From the NCBI GenBank assembly GCA_902797435.1, contig CADBSV010000039.1:26142-90141 (forward strand): a DNA stretch of 64,000 nucleotides, given 5' to 3'. The translations under genes were made by a program, and so were the position numbers. Below the pieces are notes generated by a model that made no database searches, had not been told where the DNA came from, and was given only the letters and a program-made list of their open reading frames with translations. Of the stretch, positions 15,850 through 24,101 are shown one piece after another; position 1 is the first letter of the stretch, and every line of letters begins with the position of its first letter. Source of the DNA: an uncultured Bacteroidia bacterium (GTDB taxonomy: Bacteria > Bacteroidota > Bacteroidia > Bacteroidales > UBA932).

Positions 15850-17097
15850 TCAGGCGTTCAGGGTCTTGAACATGGCCACGTACTGCTCTGCCGCCTTTTC
15901 GAGTTCGGAGAGGGTGATGTGTTCATCATCCCGATGGGCAAACCTTATGCTTCCGGGGCCGCAGATTACCTTGTGTTCAAAGCCGGAAAGATGCGGAGCG
16001 TCGGAACCGAATGAGACCGGGGCACTGTCGAAGAGGGGGAGCGTCAGATAACGGGAGGGTGAATCTCCTCCGATGGATGAAATAACTACAGGCAGGCGGC
16101 AACTGTCCGCTCCGCTACCGCCATGCGCCCGACCCTCGCATGAACGCTCTGCGGACAGTTCAGCACATCCAGCCGCGAGGTTCCTCAGCTCCTGTTCCAC
16201 CCGGCCGTCGGAAAGGAAAGTGGTGCGAAAATATAGCCTGCAACGCAGCTCCGGGCTCAGTACGTTCTGCGGATTGTCGCTCACGAGCCGGCCGATGTTC
16301 CATGTAGTGGCGCCAAGGAGCGGATCTTCCCCGAAATCCACCTTGCGAAGGGCACTTACGAAGTCCACGAAGATATCAACGGCGCTGCGGCCCCACTGTG
16401 GGTATCCGCTGTGGAATGCCTCACCATGGAATGTGAGTTCGAACGCCTTTGTGCCTTTGGAGGCCGACACCATTTTATTGTCAGTCGGCTCTCCCACAAT
16501 AAGATACGGCGCCTTGAAACCGGTCTTCGAAAAGGCCTTCGCTCCCCAGGAGCCAGTCTCTTCTCCGCTTACCAGCAGAAGGGCAAACCCATCGAACCCC
16601 TCGGCGGACAGTTCCTTGCATGCTGCAAGCATGGAAATCATCTGCCCCTTGGCATCGCATGCTCCGCGCCCGAAAATCTCTACACTCATCCCTTCTCCAA
16701 AATCACGGATTAAGTGTGCTTCGGTAGAAGGGAAGAACGTAGGAGGAATGTATGGCGGAACCGTATCGAGATGAGTGCAGAAGACTACACGGGGAGTTCC
16801 CCAGGAGAAAAGCAGGTTTCTGCCGCCTTCAGGAACCGGCCAGGACTGCAGCTTCGGGGATATAGCGGGAGTGCCTTGAAGAGGTGCGGAAGCAGAGTAG
16901 CCGGGAGATTCCTGGCAGGCCTTCGGAACACCGGGCACATTCTCCGGAGAGGCCGGGACGTCTGCCGCTGCCGGGCAATCCGGTGCGGCAAACCATTCCG
17001 GAAGCCGGCCCTCAAGGAAGCCGGCAAGGGCCTCCTCCGACCCCGAAGTGGAGTCGAAGGAGAGGATTTCCCGGAAAAGCTGCAGATCTATCTTCAT
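15850..17097 (-). CDS. M20-family metallopeptidase (ArgE/DapE-like deacylase)
   Basis: A 415-residue zinc amidohydrolase of the family that includes acetylornithine deacetylase and succinyl-diaminopimelate desuccinylase. Metal and catalytic residues appear in order: T-H-L-D-T-V-P, G-R-G-A-C-D-A-K-G, S-G-E-E-T-G-S, V-G-E-P-T-D, and the C-terminal A-H-R-D-D-E-H. The usual substrate cannot be decided from motifs; ArgE-type and DapE-type uses are both possible. About residues 37-88 are a Pro/Ala/Ser-rich stretch where the family has only a short loop. Its ATG directly abuts the glpF stop, so it is co-transcribed with the glycerol genes. Confidence 0.83.
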   Translation of the reverse strand: MKIDLQLFREILSFDSTSGSEEALAGFLEGRLPEWFAAPDCPAAADVPASPENVPGVPKACQESPGYSASAPLQGTPAISPKLQSWPVPEGGRNLLFSWGTPRVVFCTHLDTVPPYIPPTFFPSTEAHLIRDFGEGMSVEIFGRGACDAKGQMISMLAACKELSAEGFDGFALLLVSGEETGSWGAKAFSKTGFKAPYLIVGEPTDNKMVSASKGTKAFELTFHGEAFHSGYPQWGRSAVDIFVDFVSALRKVDFGEDPLLGATTWNIGRLVSDNPQNVLSPELRCRLYFRTTFLSDGRVEQELRNLAAGCAELSAERSCEGRAHGGSGADSCRLPVVISSIGGDSPSRYLTLPLFDSAPVSFGSDAPHLSGFEHKVICGPGSIRFAHRDDEHITLSELEKAAEQYVAMFKTLNA

Positions 17098-17859
17098 TTA
17101 GATTACGGCGTATGTGATAAGGTAAACTGCCGCAGCGAAGGCACCTCCGCAAAGGGGTGCTATTGCCGGAATCCAGCTGTAGCTCCAGCCGCTGTCGCGC
17201 TTGCCCCTGATGGGAAGGATTGCATGGGCAATTCGGGGCGAAAGGTCGCGAGCAGGGTTCATGGCATATCCGGTGGTGCCGCCGAGCGACATGCCAAGTG
17301 CCATAATGACGGCCGTTACGGGGAAGGCCCCAACTCCGCCGAGGCCAACCGGAACTCCGTCAAAAGCGGCTACGTTGCCGCGCGAACCGAGGGCCATGAT
17401 AAGGAACACCAGCACGAAGGTGGCTATGAATTCGCTGAAGAAGTTGACGGTCTTATGCTCTATGGCCGGCATTGTGCAGAAGCAACCGAGCATGCCGTCG
17501 GGATTGTCGGAAGTGGCGGCAAAGTGGTCGGCGTAGAAAGCATATACGAGGACGGCTCCCAAAAAGCCTCCGAGCATCTGGGCGCAGATGTAGGGAATCA
17601 CTGCCCCCCAGGGGAAAAGGCCGGCCAGAGCCAGACCGAGACTCACTGCAGGGTTCAGATGGGCTCCGCTGTACGGACCGGCCACGAACACACCGGCCAT
17701 TACGGCGAATCCCCAGCCGAGGGTTATCACCACCCAGCCGGCTCCCTGTGCCTTGCTCTTGTTAAGGGTGCATGCCGCACATACTCCGTCTCCGAAGAGA
17801 ACCAGGATAAGGGTTCCGAGGAACTCGAAGACGCATTTCATGAAAAGACTGATTTCCAT
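17098..17859 (-). CDS. glpF: glycerol uptake facilitator (aquaglyceroporin)
   Basis: A 253-residue membrane channel for glycerol with six spans. The two pore motifs are A-H-L-N-P-A-V-S and Y-A-M-N-P-A-R-D; the Asp after the second NPAR is the glycerol-type signature, separating it from water-only aquaporins. The ATG at 17859 is chosen because the frame upstream has only a TTG overlapping the leader. It follows glpK by 24 bases and is followed without a gap by the M20 peptidase. Confidence 0.93.
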   Translation of the reverse strand: MEISLFMKCVFEFLGTLILVLFGDGVCAACTLNKSKAQGAGWVVITLGWGFAVMAGVFVAGPYSGAHLNPAVSLGLALAGLFPWGAVIPYICAQMLGGFLGAVLVYAFYADHFAATSDNPDGMLGCFCTMPAIEHKTVNFFSEFIATFVLVFLIMALGSRGNVAAFDGVPVGLGGVGAFPVTAVIMALGMSLGGTTGYAMNPARDLSPRIAHAILPIRGKRDSGWSYSWIPAIAPLCGGAFAAAVYLITYAVI

Positions 17860-17883
17860 AGAATTATAGTTTATTGTCAAATA

Positions 17884-19368
17884 TCATTTTTTGCCCTTGC
17901 CGGAGAGAGTGCGCCCCATGGCATCCGCCCAGCCGGCCTTTTCGGCCTCGCGGGAGGCCTGCGGGTTGAACTCCGCCTCGGCCTTCCAGTAGCGGCGTAT
18001 CTCGTCTATCCCGTTCCAGTACCCCACTGCCAGTCCGGCCAGGTAGGCCGCTCCCTCGGCGGTGGTTTCGGTAATCTGCGGACGGACTACCCGGGTGCCC
18101 AGCACATCGGACTGGAACTGCATAAGCAGGTTGTTGCGGGAAGCTCCCCCGTCCACCTTAAGGGTTCCAAGGTGCACTCCGGCATCCTTCTCCATCGCCC
18201 TTGCGATATCCATGGTCTGGAATGCAATCCCCTCCAGGGCGGCGCGGGCTATATGGGCCGCAGTGGTTCCGCGGGTGATTCCGCAGACGGTGCCCTTGGC
18301 GTACGGATCCCAGTAGGGAGCCCCCAGCCCTGTGAGCGCCGGCACGAAATAGACTCCGCCGTTGTCGGGTACGGAGAGGGCCAGGGCCTCAACTTCGGAA
18401 GAGGCCTTGATGATGCCGAGTCCGTCACGCAACCACTGCACCACGCTGCCGCCTACGAAGATGGAGCCTTCGAGGGCGTAGCTGACCTTGTCCCCAATTT
18501 TCCAGGCTATAGTGGTAAGGAGATTATTGCTGCTCATGATGGGACGCTCGCCGGTGTTCATGAGCAGGAAGCAGCCGGTGCCGTAGGTGTTCTTTATGTC
18601 TCCGGGGTCGGTGCACATCTGTCCGAAAAGGGCTGCCTGCTGATCGCCTGCGATGCCGGAAATGGGCACTTCGTGGGCGAAGATGGTGGTCTTGGTGTGA
18701 CCATAGACCTCCGATGATGCGGCCACCCTCGGAAGCATGCTCTCCGGTATGCCGAAAAAGTCGAGCAGCTCTCTGTCCCACTCCAGGGTGTGGATGTTGA
18801 AAATCATGGTGCGGGAAGCGTTTGAGACATCGGTCACATGCACTTCGCCGCGGGTAAGGTTCCATACCAGCCAGCTGTCAACGGTACCGAAACGCAGTTC
18901 GCCCCTTTCTGCCCTCTCCCGGGCGCCGGGGACATTGCAGAGTATCCAGCGGATCTTGGTGGCGGAGAAGTACGGGTCGAGGATAAGGCCCGTCTTTTCG
19001 CGTATGGTCTTAACCATTTCCAGAGCGATGCTTTCACAGTAGTCGCTGGTGCGGCGGTCCTGCCAGACGATTGCGTTATAGACCGGCTCGCCTGTCTTGG
19101 CGTCCCACACTATGGTGGTTTCCCTCTGGTTGGTTATGCCGATGGCAGCTATATTGAGGCCGTTTATGTCCATTTTGGTGATGGCCTCCGCAATTACGGA
19201 CGCCTCGCTGGACCAGATATCCCTGGGGTCATGCTCCACCCATCCCGGACGGGGAAAATGCTGTGGAAATTCTTTCTGAGCTACGCTGCAGATATTGCCT
19301 TCGTGATCGAAAACGATGGCCCGTGAGGAGCTCGTTCCCTGATCCAATGCCAAAATATACTTGTCCAT
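17884..19368 (-). CDS. glpK: glycerol kinase
   Basis: The enzyme phosphorylates glycerol to glycerol 3-phosphate, trapping what GlpF admits. The 494 residues have the normal FGGY-kinase length and motifs: D-Q-G-T-S-S-S-R at the N-terminus, N-Q-R-E-T-T, W-Q-D-R-R-T, the [10 protein letters not shown] phosphate motif and the C-terminal V-D-G-G-A-S-x-N-N-L-L-M-Q. It is the first gene of the glpK-glpF run. A TAnnTTTG box sits 29 bases upstream, and the 51-bp array A lies immediately beyond that promoter. Confidence 0.96.
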   Translation of the reverse strand: MDKYILALDQGTSSSRAIVFDHEGNICSVAQKEFPQHFPRPGWVEHDPRDIWSSEASVIAEAITKMDINGLNIAAIGITNQRETTIVWDAKTGEPVYNAIVWQDRRTSDYCESIALEMVKTIREKTGLILDPYFSATKIRWILCNVPGARERAERGELRFGTVDSWLVWNLTRGEVHVTDVSNASRTMIFNIHTLEWDRELLDFFGIPESMLPRVAASSEVYGHTKTTIFAHEVPISGIAGDQQAALFGQMCTDPGDIKNTYGTGCFLLMNTGERPIMSSNNLLTTIAWKIGDKVSYALEGSIFVGGSVVQWLRDGLGIIKASSEVEALALSVPDNGGVYFVPALTGLGAPYWDPYAKGTVCGITRGTTAAHIARAALEGIAFQTMDIARAMEKDAGVHLGTLKVDGGASRNNLLMQFQSDVLGTRVVRPQITETTAEGAAYLAGLAVGYWNGIDEIRRYWKAEAEFNPQASREAEKAGWADAMGRTLSGKGKK

Positions 19369-19397
19369 AGTTTACCTGTTTTAGTGTATGCGAAGGA

Positions 19398-19405
19398 CAA
19401 ATATA
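19398..19405 (-). promoter_or_regulatory. -7 promoter box for glpK
   Basis: The minus strand reads TATATTTG, matching TAnnTTTG, 29 bases before the glpK ATG. The repeat array starts about 75 bases further upstream. Confidence 0.55.
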
Positions 19406-19479
19406 ATGATTTGCGGGGAATTTGCAGCGTCCCCCGCCATTCAGGCACCGAGGATTTTTTGCGGCATAGGATGGTTTGT

Positions 19480-20350
19480 TCCCGGGAGGGTGCACGAAGG
19501 TGGCACGGTAAGCAAGGAGGCCCGTTTTGCACTCCGGAGGGTGCACGGAGGAGACACGGGGTGCAGGGAGGCCCGCTTTGCTCCCGGGAGAGTGCATGAA
19601 GGTTGCACGGTGAGCAAGGTGGCGCGGTTTGCTCCCGGGAGGGTGCGCGGAGAAGGCTCGGGGTGCAGGAAGGAGCGATTTGCTCCCCGAAGGGATCGCT
19701 GAGAAGGCTCGGGGAGCACAGACGGGTGGTTTCGCTCCCCGGAGGGTGCACGGAAGGTGGCACGGTGAGCAAGGAGGCGCGGTTTGCTCCCCGAAGGGTG
19801 CATGAAGGTGGCACGGTGAGCAAGATGGCGCGGTTCGCTCTCGGGAGAGAGCACGGAAGGGGACCGGGGTGCAGGGAGCCCCGTCTTTCACCCGGAAGGG
19901 ATCGCAGAAATGGGTCGGGGTGCAGGGAGGCCCGTTTTGCTCCCCGAAGGGTGCACGGAAGGGGACCGGGGTGCAGGAAGGAGCGATTTGCTCCCGGGAG
20001 GGTACGCGGAAAGAAAACGGGGTGCAGGAAGGAGCGATTTGCACCCCGAAGGGTGCACGGAGAAGGCTCGGGGAGCAGGGAGGCCCGGTTTGCTCCCGGA
20101 AGGGTGCGCTGAGAAGGTTCGGGGAGCACAGACGGGTGGTTTTGCTCCCCGGAGGGTACGCGGAAAGGGACCGGGGTGCAGGGAGGCCCGTTTTGCTCCC
20201 CGGAGGGTGCACGGAGAAGGCTCGGGGAGCACAGAGGGTGGTTTTGCACCCGGAAGGGATCGCTGAGAAGGCTCGGGGTGCACAGAGGCGCGTTTTGCTC
20301 CCGGAAGGGACCGCAGAGAGTGACCGGGGTGCAGGAGAGGGGCCGGGGTG
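19480..20350. repeat. 51-bp GC-rich tandem repeat array, 17 copies (array A)
   Basis: Seventeen units start at 19480, 19531, 19582, 19633, 19684, 19736, 19788, 19839, 19890, 19941, 19992, 20043, 20094, 20146, 20197, 20248 and 20299. Thirteen periods are 51 bp and three are 52 bp. Each unit has a core near GCTCCCCGGAGGGTGC and an arm GGGG(T/A)GCA, so complementary arms alternate along the array and can pair. Between these fixed parts only a few variant segments occur, combined in different orders. No convincing gene lies in 19369-20424; long open frames across the array are a by-product of its composition. Confidence 0.93.
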
Positions 20351-20424
20351 CGCAAAAAAGGAAGGGGGGGCGGGAAACAGAAGATGCACCCGGTTCATAC
20401 CCGGGTTCGAAAGTGCGCGAATAA

Positions 20425-22287
20425 TCAGAAACGTACGGACTGCCAGCCGGAGGTGGAGGAACCCGCCACCGGGCGGACGGACTGGAGGGATTCCGCATCG
20501 GCAAGACAGAAATTTATCTTCATTGAAGACAGGGCCGGAGAGGATGGCGCCCCGGCGCCGGCAGACGGCTCGGGACTTGACAACACAGGACTTGACAACA
20601 CGGGGCAAGACGACAGAGGAAGGGAGAATTCTGCAATGAACCACCCGTCTCCGTCCTTCACGCTGCAGGACACATCGATCCCGGCATTCCGCCATCCGCC
20701 TTTCCAGCTGCTCGCCCTCACCGAACCATCGGAAGAAACCCGGACTGCGACATCCCCTTCTTCAAAAGCATCAGAACCGGAAGAAGCCAGATAAACCGAC
20801 ACATAGGCCCCGGAGCTGCCTGACACCCAGGAAGGATTCTCAACTTCGGCAAGGAAATAAATGCGGCCGTCGCGGACACTGCTCCTGAGCGTGGAATGCA
20901 TCTCGTCCCTGGAACCTACGAAAAGGGCCTGCCCGGTCGCCGGCCACTCATCATTGTTTCCGTCCACCTTCACTGAATGGCCGGCTGCGTAGATGTCATG
21001 ATTGAGATAGTAAGTGCCTACCTGGAGCGAATAGCCTAGCCCTGATGCGCCTCCCGAGCCCCCGACGCCTGCCACAAGGATGTGTCCGTCCGGGAGCACG
21101 GAGCCCCAGAATCCCCTGCCCTGTATGCCTTCGGTGCCGAAGAAACGCTCCTGCTCGGAAAAGACCCTGGCATCCTCGCCCGCGGTGCGCATATAGAAGG
21201 TATTGTTGTTATTGTAGGTCAGAACCACTTCGCCCGACAGGAACTGCTCTATTGTGGGAGCGGCGCCCTTGAACGCGGCATTGATCCTGTCCTCAGGCAT
21301 GTTGCCGTCGGAGTCGGGGCTGCCCCAGTCGTAACCGGGACCGCTGTACGAAAGGCTTACATGATAGTTGGTCGTAGTGGAGGTGCATGGCGCAAGATTC
21401 GCCTCCCCTGTCCCTACGAGCCTGTCGGTTCCGCGAAGGCAGATCACTCCCGGCATCTGGTCGGTATAGACTCTCTGCACGCCTTTGGAATCGCGCAGCT
21501 GGCGGAACGCATGAATATGATCGCCAAGGGGATCTTCCGGCAGCCAGGTCTTCCCGTTGTCGTCGGAATAGATATAAGACACCCCGGAGCTTACTATCGC
21601 ACTGCTCCATACCCCTTCGATGAAAGGACATGAGTCGGTATAATAGATTACCACCCTCCCCGAAGGAAGCAGCAGCGGACGCGGCTCCCAGTTGGTGCCC
21701 ACATTGATGCGGATCTCCTGCGACCAGGTAGCACCTTCGTCGGAACTGAACTTCAGGGCGAGACCGTTGTCAAGGAGTCTGTGTCTCATGTCCTCCGATC
21801 CGCGGTAAGAAGCCACCACCATCAGCCTGCCGTCCGCAAGCCGCACGGGATGGGCACCGGCATAATAGCGGGTTATTACATTGTCGTAATGTCCCTGGAC
21901 ATTGCGCTGGATAGGGAAAATCTGGCGTACGAAAGTCCAGTTCCTGAGGTCGCGGCTTTCGGCGAGGGCGCAGTAGGTTCCCGCCCATGACTCCGCTGTT
22001 CCGGCATGGAAGAACATAAGGTACCTGCCGTCCGTAGTCTTTATGAAACGGGGATAGATGGGCATGTCCATCTGCGTGGCATCCTTCCCCACAAGGGTCC
22101 AGCTGCCGCCGATGAAGGTAAGGACCGACGCCGAGGTGTCGTGATACAAATCCGCAGACTCACCCTGGTTGAGAAGATTGCAGGGTGTGATTCCCGAAGG
22201 AGTTCCGGAAGAGGGAGCCTCATGCCTTCCGCACGAAAAGAGCAGCAGACAAAACGGAAACAGTATCAGCGCAAGCCCTTTCCTCAT
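20425..22287 (-). CDS. sialidase-fold lipoprotein with CBM9-like tail (paralogue 1)
   Basis: A 620-residue lipoprotein (lipobox L-L-F-S-C) in the sialidase/BNR beta-propeller superfamily. It has the family blocks shared by four genes here: Y-P-R-F-I-K-T-T-D-G with a conserved Arg, Asp-boxes S-S-D-E-G-A-T-W and S-D-D-N-G-K-T-W, W-E-P-R-P-L-L-L-P-S-G, and Y-T-D-Q-M-P-G. Residues about 440-620 form a CBM9/DOMON-like carbohydrate-binding domain opening with V-K-V-D-G-N-N-D-E-W. A Ser/Pro/Ala-rich stretch interrupts this domain near residue 560. Substrate unknown; sialidase activity is not shown. It is the last gene of the PUL, one base after the DUF4886 gene, and array A follows. Confidence 0.75.
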   Translation of the reverse strand: MRKGLALILFPFCLLLFSCGRHEAPSSGTPSGITPCNLLNQGESADLYHDTSASVLTFIGGSWTLVGKDATQMDMPIYPRFIKTTDGRYLMFFHAGTAESWAGTYCALAESRDLRNWTFVRQIFPIQRNVQGHYDNVITRYYAGAHPVRLADGRLMVVASYRGSEDMRHRLLDNGLALKFSSDEGATWSQEIRINVGTNWEPRPLLLPSGRVVIYYTDSCPFIEGVWSSAIVSSGVSYIYSDDNGKTWLPEDPLGDHIHAFRQLRDSKGVQRVYTDQMPGVICLRGTDRLVGTGEANLAPCTSTTTNYHVSLSYSGPGYDWGSPDSDGNMPEDRINAAFKGAAPTIEQFLSGEVVLTYNNNNTFYMRTAGEDARVFSEQERFFGTEGIQGRGFWGSVLPDGHILVAGVGGSGGASGLGYSLQVGTYYLNHDIYAAGHSVKVDGNNDEWPATGQALFVGSRDEMHSTLRSSVRDGRIYFLAEVENPSWVSGSSGAYVSVYLASSGSDAFEEGDVAVRVSSDGSVRASSWKGGWRNAGIDVSCSVKDGDGWFIAEFSLPLSSCPVLSSPVLSSPEPSAGAGAPSSPALSSMKINFCLADAESLQSVRPVAGSSTSGWQSVRF

Positions 22288-22288
22288 A

Positions 22289-24094
22289 CTATTCGACTAT
22301 CGAAAAGCTTACCTTGCCGGGGTCGCCCCAGAAATAGAAAACGGATGAGAACTCTCCGCCGGCTATATTCGGGGTCTCCCTCTGCACGGCTCCGTCTGCG
22401 GTAGCCTGGATGCTGCCGTCGGCGCAGCGGAAGCGGAAGCGAAGATACCCTTCGGATATTCCGTTTTCGAATGTAACATCCTGTGTTATACGGGTTTTTC
22501 CATGAGCTATTGCAAACGTAGCGTCCCTTTCGAAAGCTCCGTCCCAGGTAGGAATCTGGGAATGGGAGCAGCGCCACTCACCGCCGTCTTCGTAGTCAAG
22601 ATACCAGAAGCACGGCCCCTGGCGGGTGTAGAACGGGGCGTCAACACGCACGGTGGTTCCGGCGCGGAAGTTCTTCACCGGAATGGTGAATTCGAAATAG
22701 TCACCCGTCCACACCGCATCGAGAGCCACAGAAGAGATGTTGCTGTCCTTTGAATTGGCAAACGTGCGGTTATACATAAGCCCGTCCACCGGGAACGAAA
22801 CGGGGACCCATCTCGCAAAAGCCTGCGGCTGGGCAGACTGCCAGAGGGCGTACCCGTTCCAGTAGCCCTGGGTAGTGCTCGTGTTGTATGCGTACGTAAC
22901 CGGGAATTCCACCGGGAACCTCACCGGTATGATATCTACTCCGGGGCCGTCGAAACGGAAGCTTCCCGGCACGTTCTCGTGCCTGGTATCTGCCGTGTAA
23001 GCCGACATGTCGGTGATTTCGAGGGGATGTTCGAAGGCTGCGTCCACCGCGGCATTGACCAGATCCCAGTTGGCATCGGTGATGGGCGTGCGGCGCCTGA
23101 CAAATCCAGGCTGATACTCGCTGATCCTGAATTTGACATCTTTCGCCTTGATGCCTGTGCAAGGCTCGATGATGGTTTTCCAGAAAAGCAATGACGCAGC
23201 CACGCGGCTTAGGCCGTAGTCGAGGTGGCAGCCGTCTCCGCGAAGCATGTCGGTGCCGTCTCCCGGATCGAGGGCGGAGGTGCGCAGATTCTCTATGAGG
23301 GCTCCTGTGGAGATAATCTTCCCAAAGGGGAATCCTTCTTCGGGATCCATTACATGCGCCGCGTTTTCGGAGACGCAGGTTTCGAACTGCCTGACGTGGC
23401 TTCCGCCGAAATTATTGGCGCAGATGCTATATGAAGATGCATGACAGTGCGAAAGGAAATATACCAGTTCCGCATTGGGATTGGCTTCGAGAATCTTGTC
23501 GCACAGGGCGCGGATGGCGTCACGCTCGGTGTCATCCCATTTCCAGCAGTGCGAGTTTCCGGTGTATTCCTGAATCACCACAATATCGTAGGGAGCGTCC
23601 TCCACGGCTTCGCGAAGAGAGTGCGTGAGGTTGAAATTGCCGCGCCAGATATCCTGCCCGGGCTGCCATGTGGTAATGGAACAGATTGAAGGATTGTCGT
23701 AGTTGGCATTGTATCCTACGATATAATAACCGCCGTGATACACCCTGGTGAACTCGATGTTGCGTACGCCTTCGCCATTGAGCATAAGCGGTAGCAGGTC
23801 AGTGGAGTCGAGGGTATGGCTGTTGCCGATAAAGAGGATACGCACCGGGGCGTAGGTGCCCAGCGGGTCTATCCCGAATGCAAGGCCGCCCTCTTCCTCT
23901 CCCGGGTCATCGGGGTTTTCGGGACCCGAAGGATCGTCGGGCCCGGGATTGTCGGGATCGTCGGGCCCGGGAGTATCCGGAGTGTCGCTTCCCTGTTCCT
24001 GCTCCTCGGGTTCACTGCCGGAAGCATCCGGCTTTGCACAGGAGCAGAGACTTATCCCCAACATACATACGAGGCAGAACAGTATTTTTTTCAT
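22289..24094 (-). CDS. DUF4886 SGNH-hydrolase-like lipoprotein
   Basis: A 601-residue lipoprotein (lipobox S-L-C-S-C). A spacer rich in Pro, Asp and Glu follows the lipid anchor to about residue 70. The catalytic domain begins with R-I-L-F-I-G-N-S-H-T, in which Ser92 is the likely nucleophile of an SGNH hydrolase, and contains D-G-C-H-L-D-Y-G, a plausible Asp/His pair. These match the DUF4886 family of Bacteroidetes, predicted esterases or deacetylases of glycans. The C-terminal half is beta-rich and unassigned. An in-frame ATG two codons upstream (24100) is an alternative start. Tightly packed between two sialidase-fold genes. Confidence 0.72.
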   Translation of the reverse strand: MKKILFCLVCMLGISLCSCAKPDASGSEPEEQEQGSDTPDTPGPDDPDNPGPDDPSGPENPDDPGEEEGGLAFGIDPLGTYAPVRILFIGNSHTLDSTDLLPLMLNGEGVRNIEFTRVYHGGYYIVGYNANYDNPSICSITTWQPGQDIWRGNFNLTHSLREAVEDAPYDIVVIQEYTGNSHCWKWDDTERDAIRALCDKILEANPNAELVYFLSHCHASSYSICANNFGGSHVRQFETCVSENAAHVMDPEEGFPFGKIISTGALIENLRTSALDPGDGTDMLRGDGCHLDYGLSRVAASLLFWKTIIEPCTGIKAKDVKFRISEYQPGFVRRRTPITDANWDLVNAAVDAAFEHPLEITDMSAYTADTRHENVPGSFRFDGPGVDIIPVRFPVEFPVTYAYNTSTTQGYWNGYALWQSAQPQAFARWVPVSFPVDGLMYNRTFANSKDSNISSVALDAVWTGDYFEFTIPVKNFRAGTTVRVDAPFYTRQGPCFWYLDYEDGGEWRCSHSQIPTWDGAFERDATFAIAHGKTRITQDVTFENGISEGYLRFRFRCADGSIQATADGAVQRETPNIAGGEFSSVFYFWGDPGKVSFSIVE

Positions 24095-24101
24095 ATCCAT
24101 C

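Noticed and set aside
16714-18717. Plus-strand open frame of 667 codons
   Set aside because: It is antisense to the M20 peptidase, glpF and glpK, all of which have clear family motifs. It has no recognisable domain.
19480-20350. CRISPR array
   Set aside because: There is no short exact repeat separated by unique spacers; the variable parts come from a small recurring set, and no cas genes are present.
15202-20350. Diversity-generating retroelement
   Set aside because: No reverse transcriptase, no template/variable repeat pair and no adenine-biased changes are visible.
19229-20695. Open minus-strand frames of 407 and 488 codons across array A
   Set aside because: They owe their length to stop-free GC-rich repeats, run into glpK or the neighbouring gene in the wrong frame, and 51/52-bp drift would shift the frame between units. 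No start signal or family match is seen.
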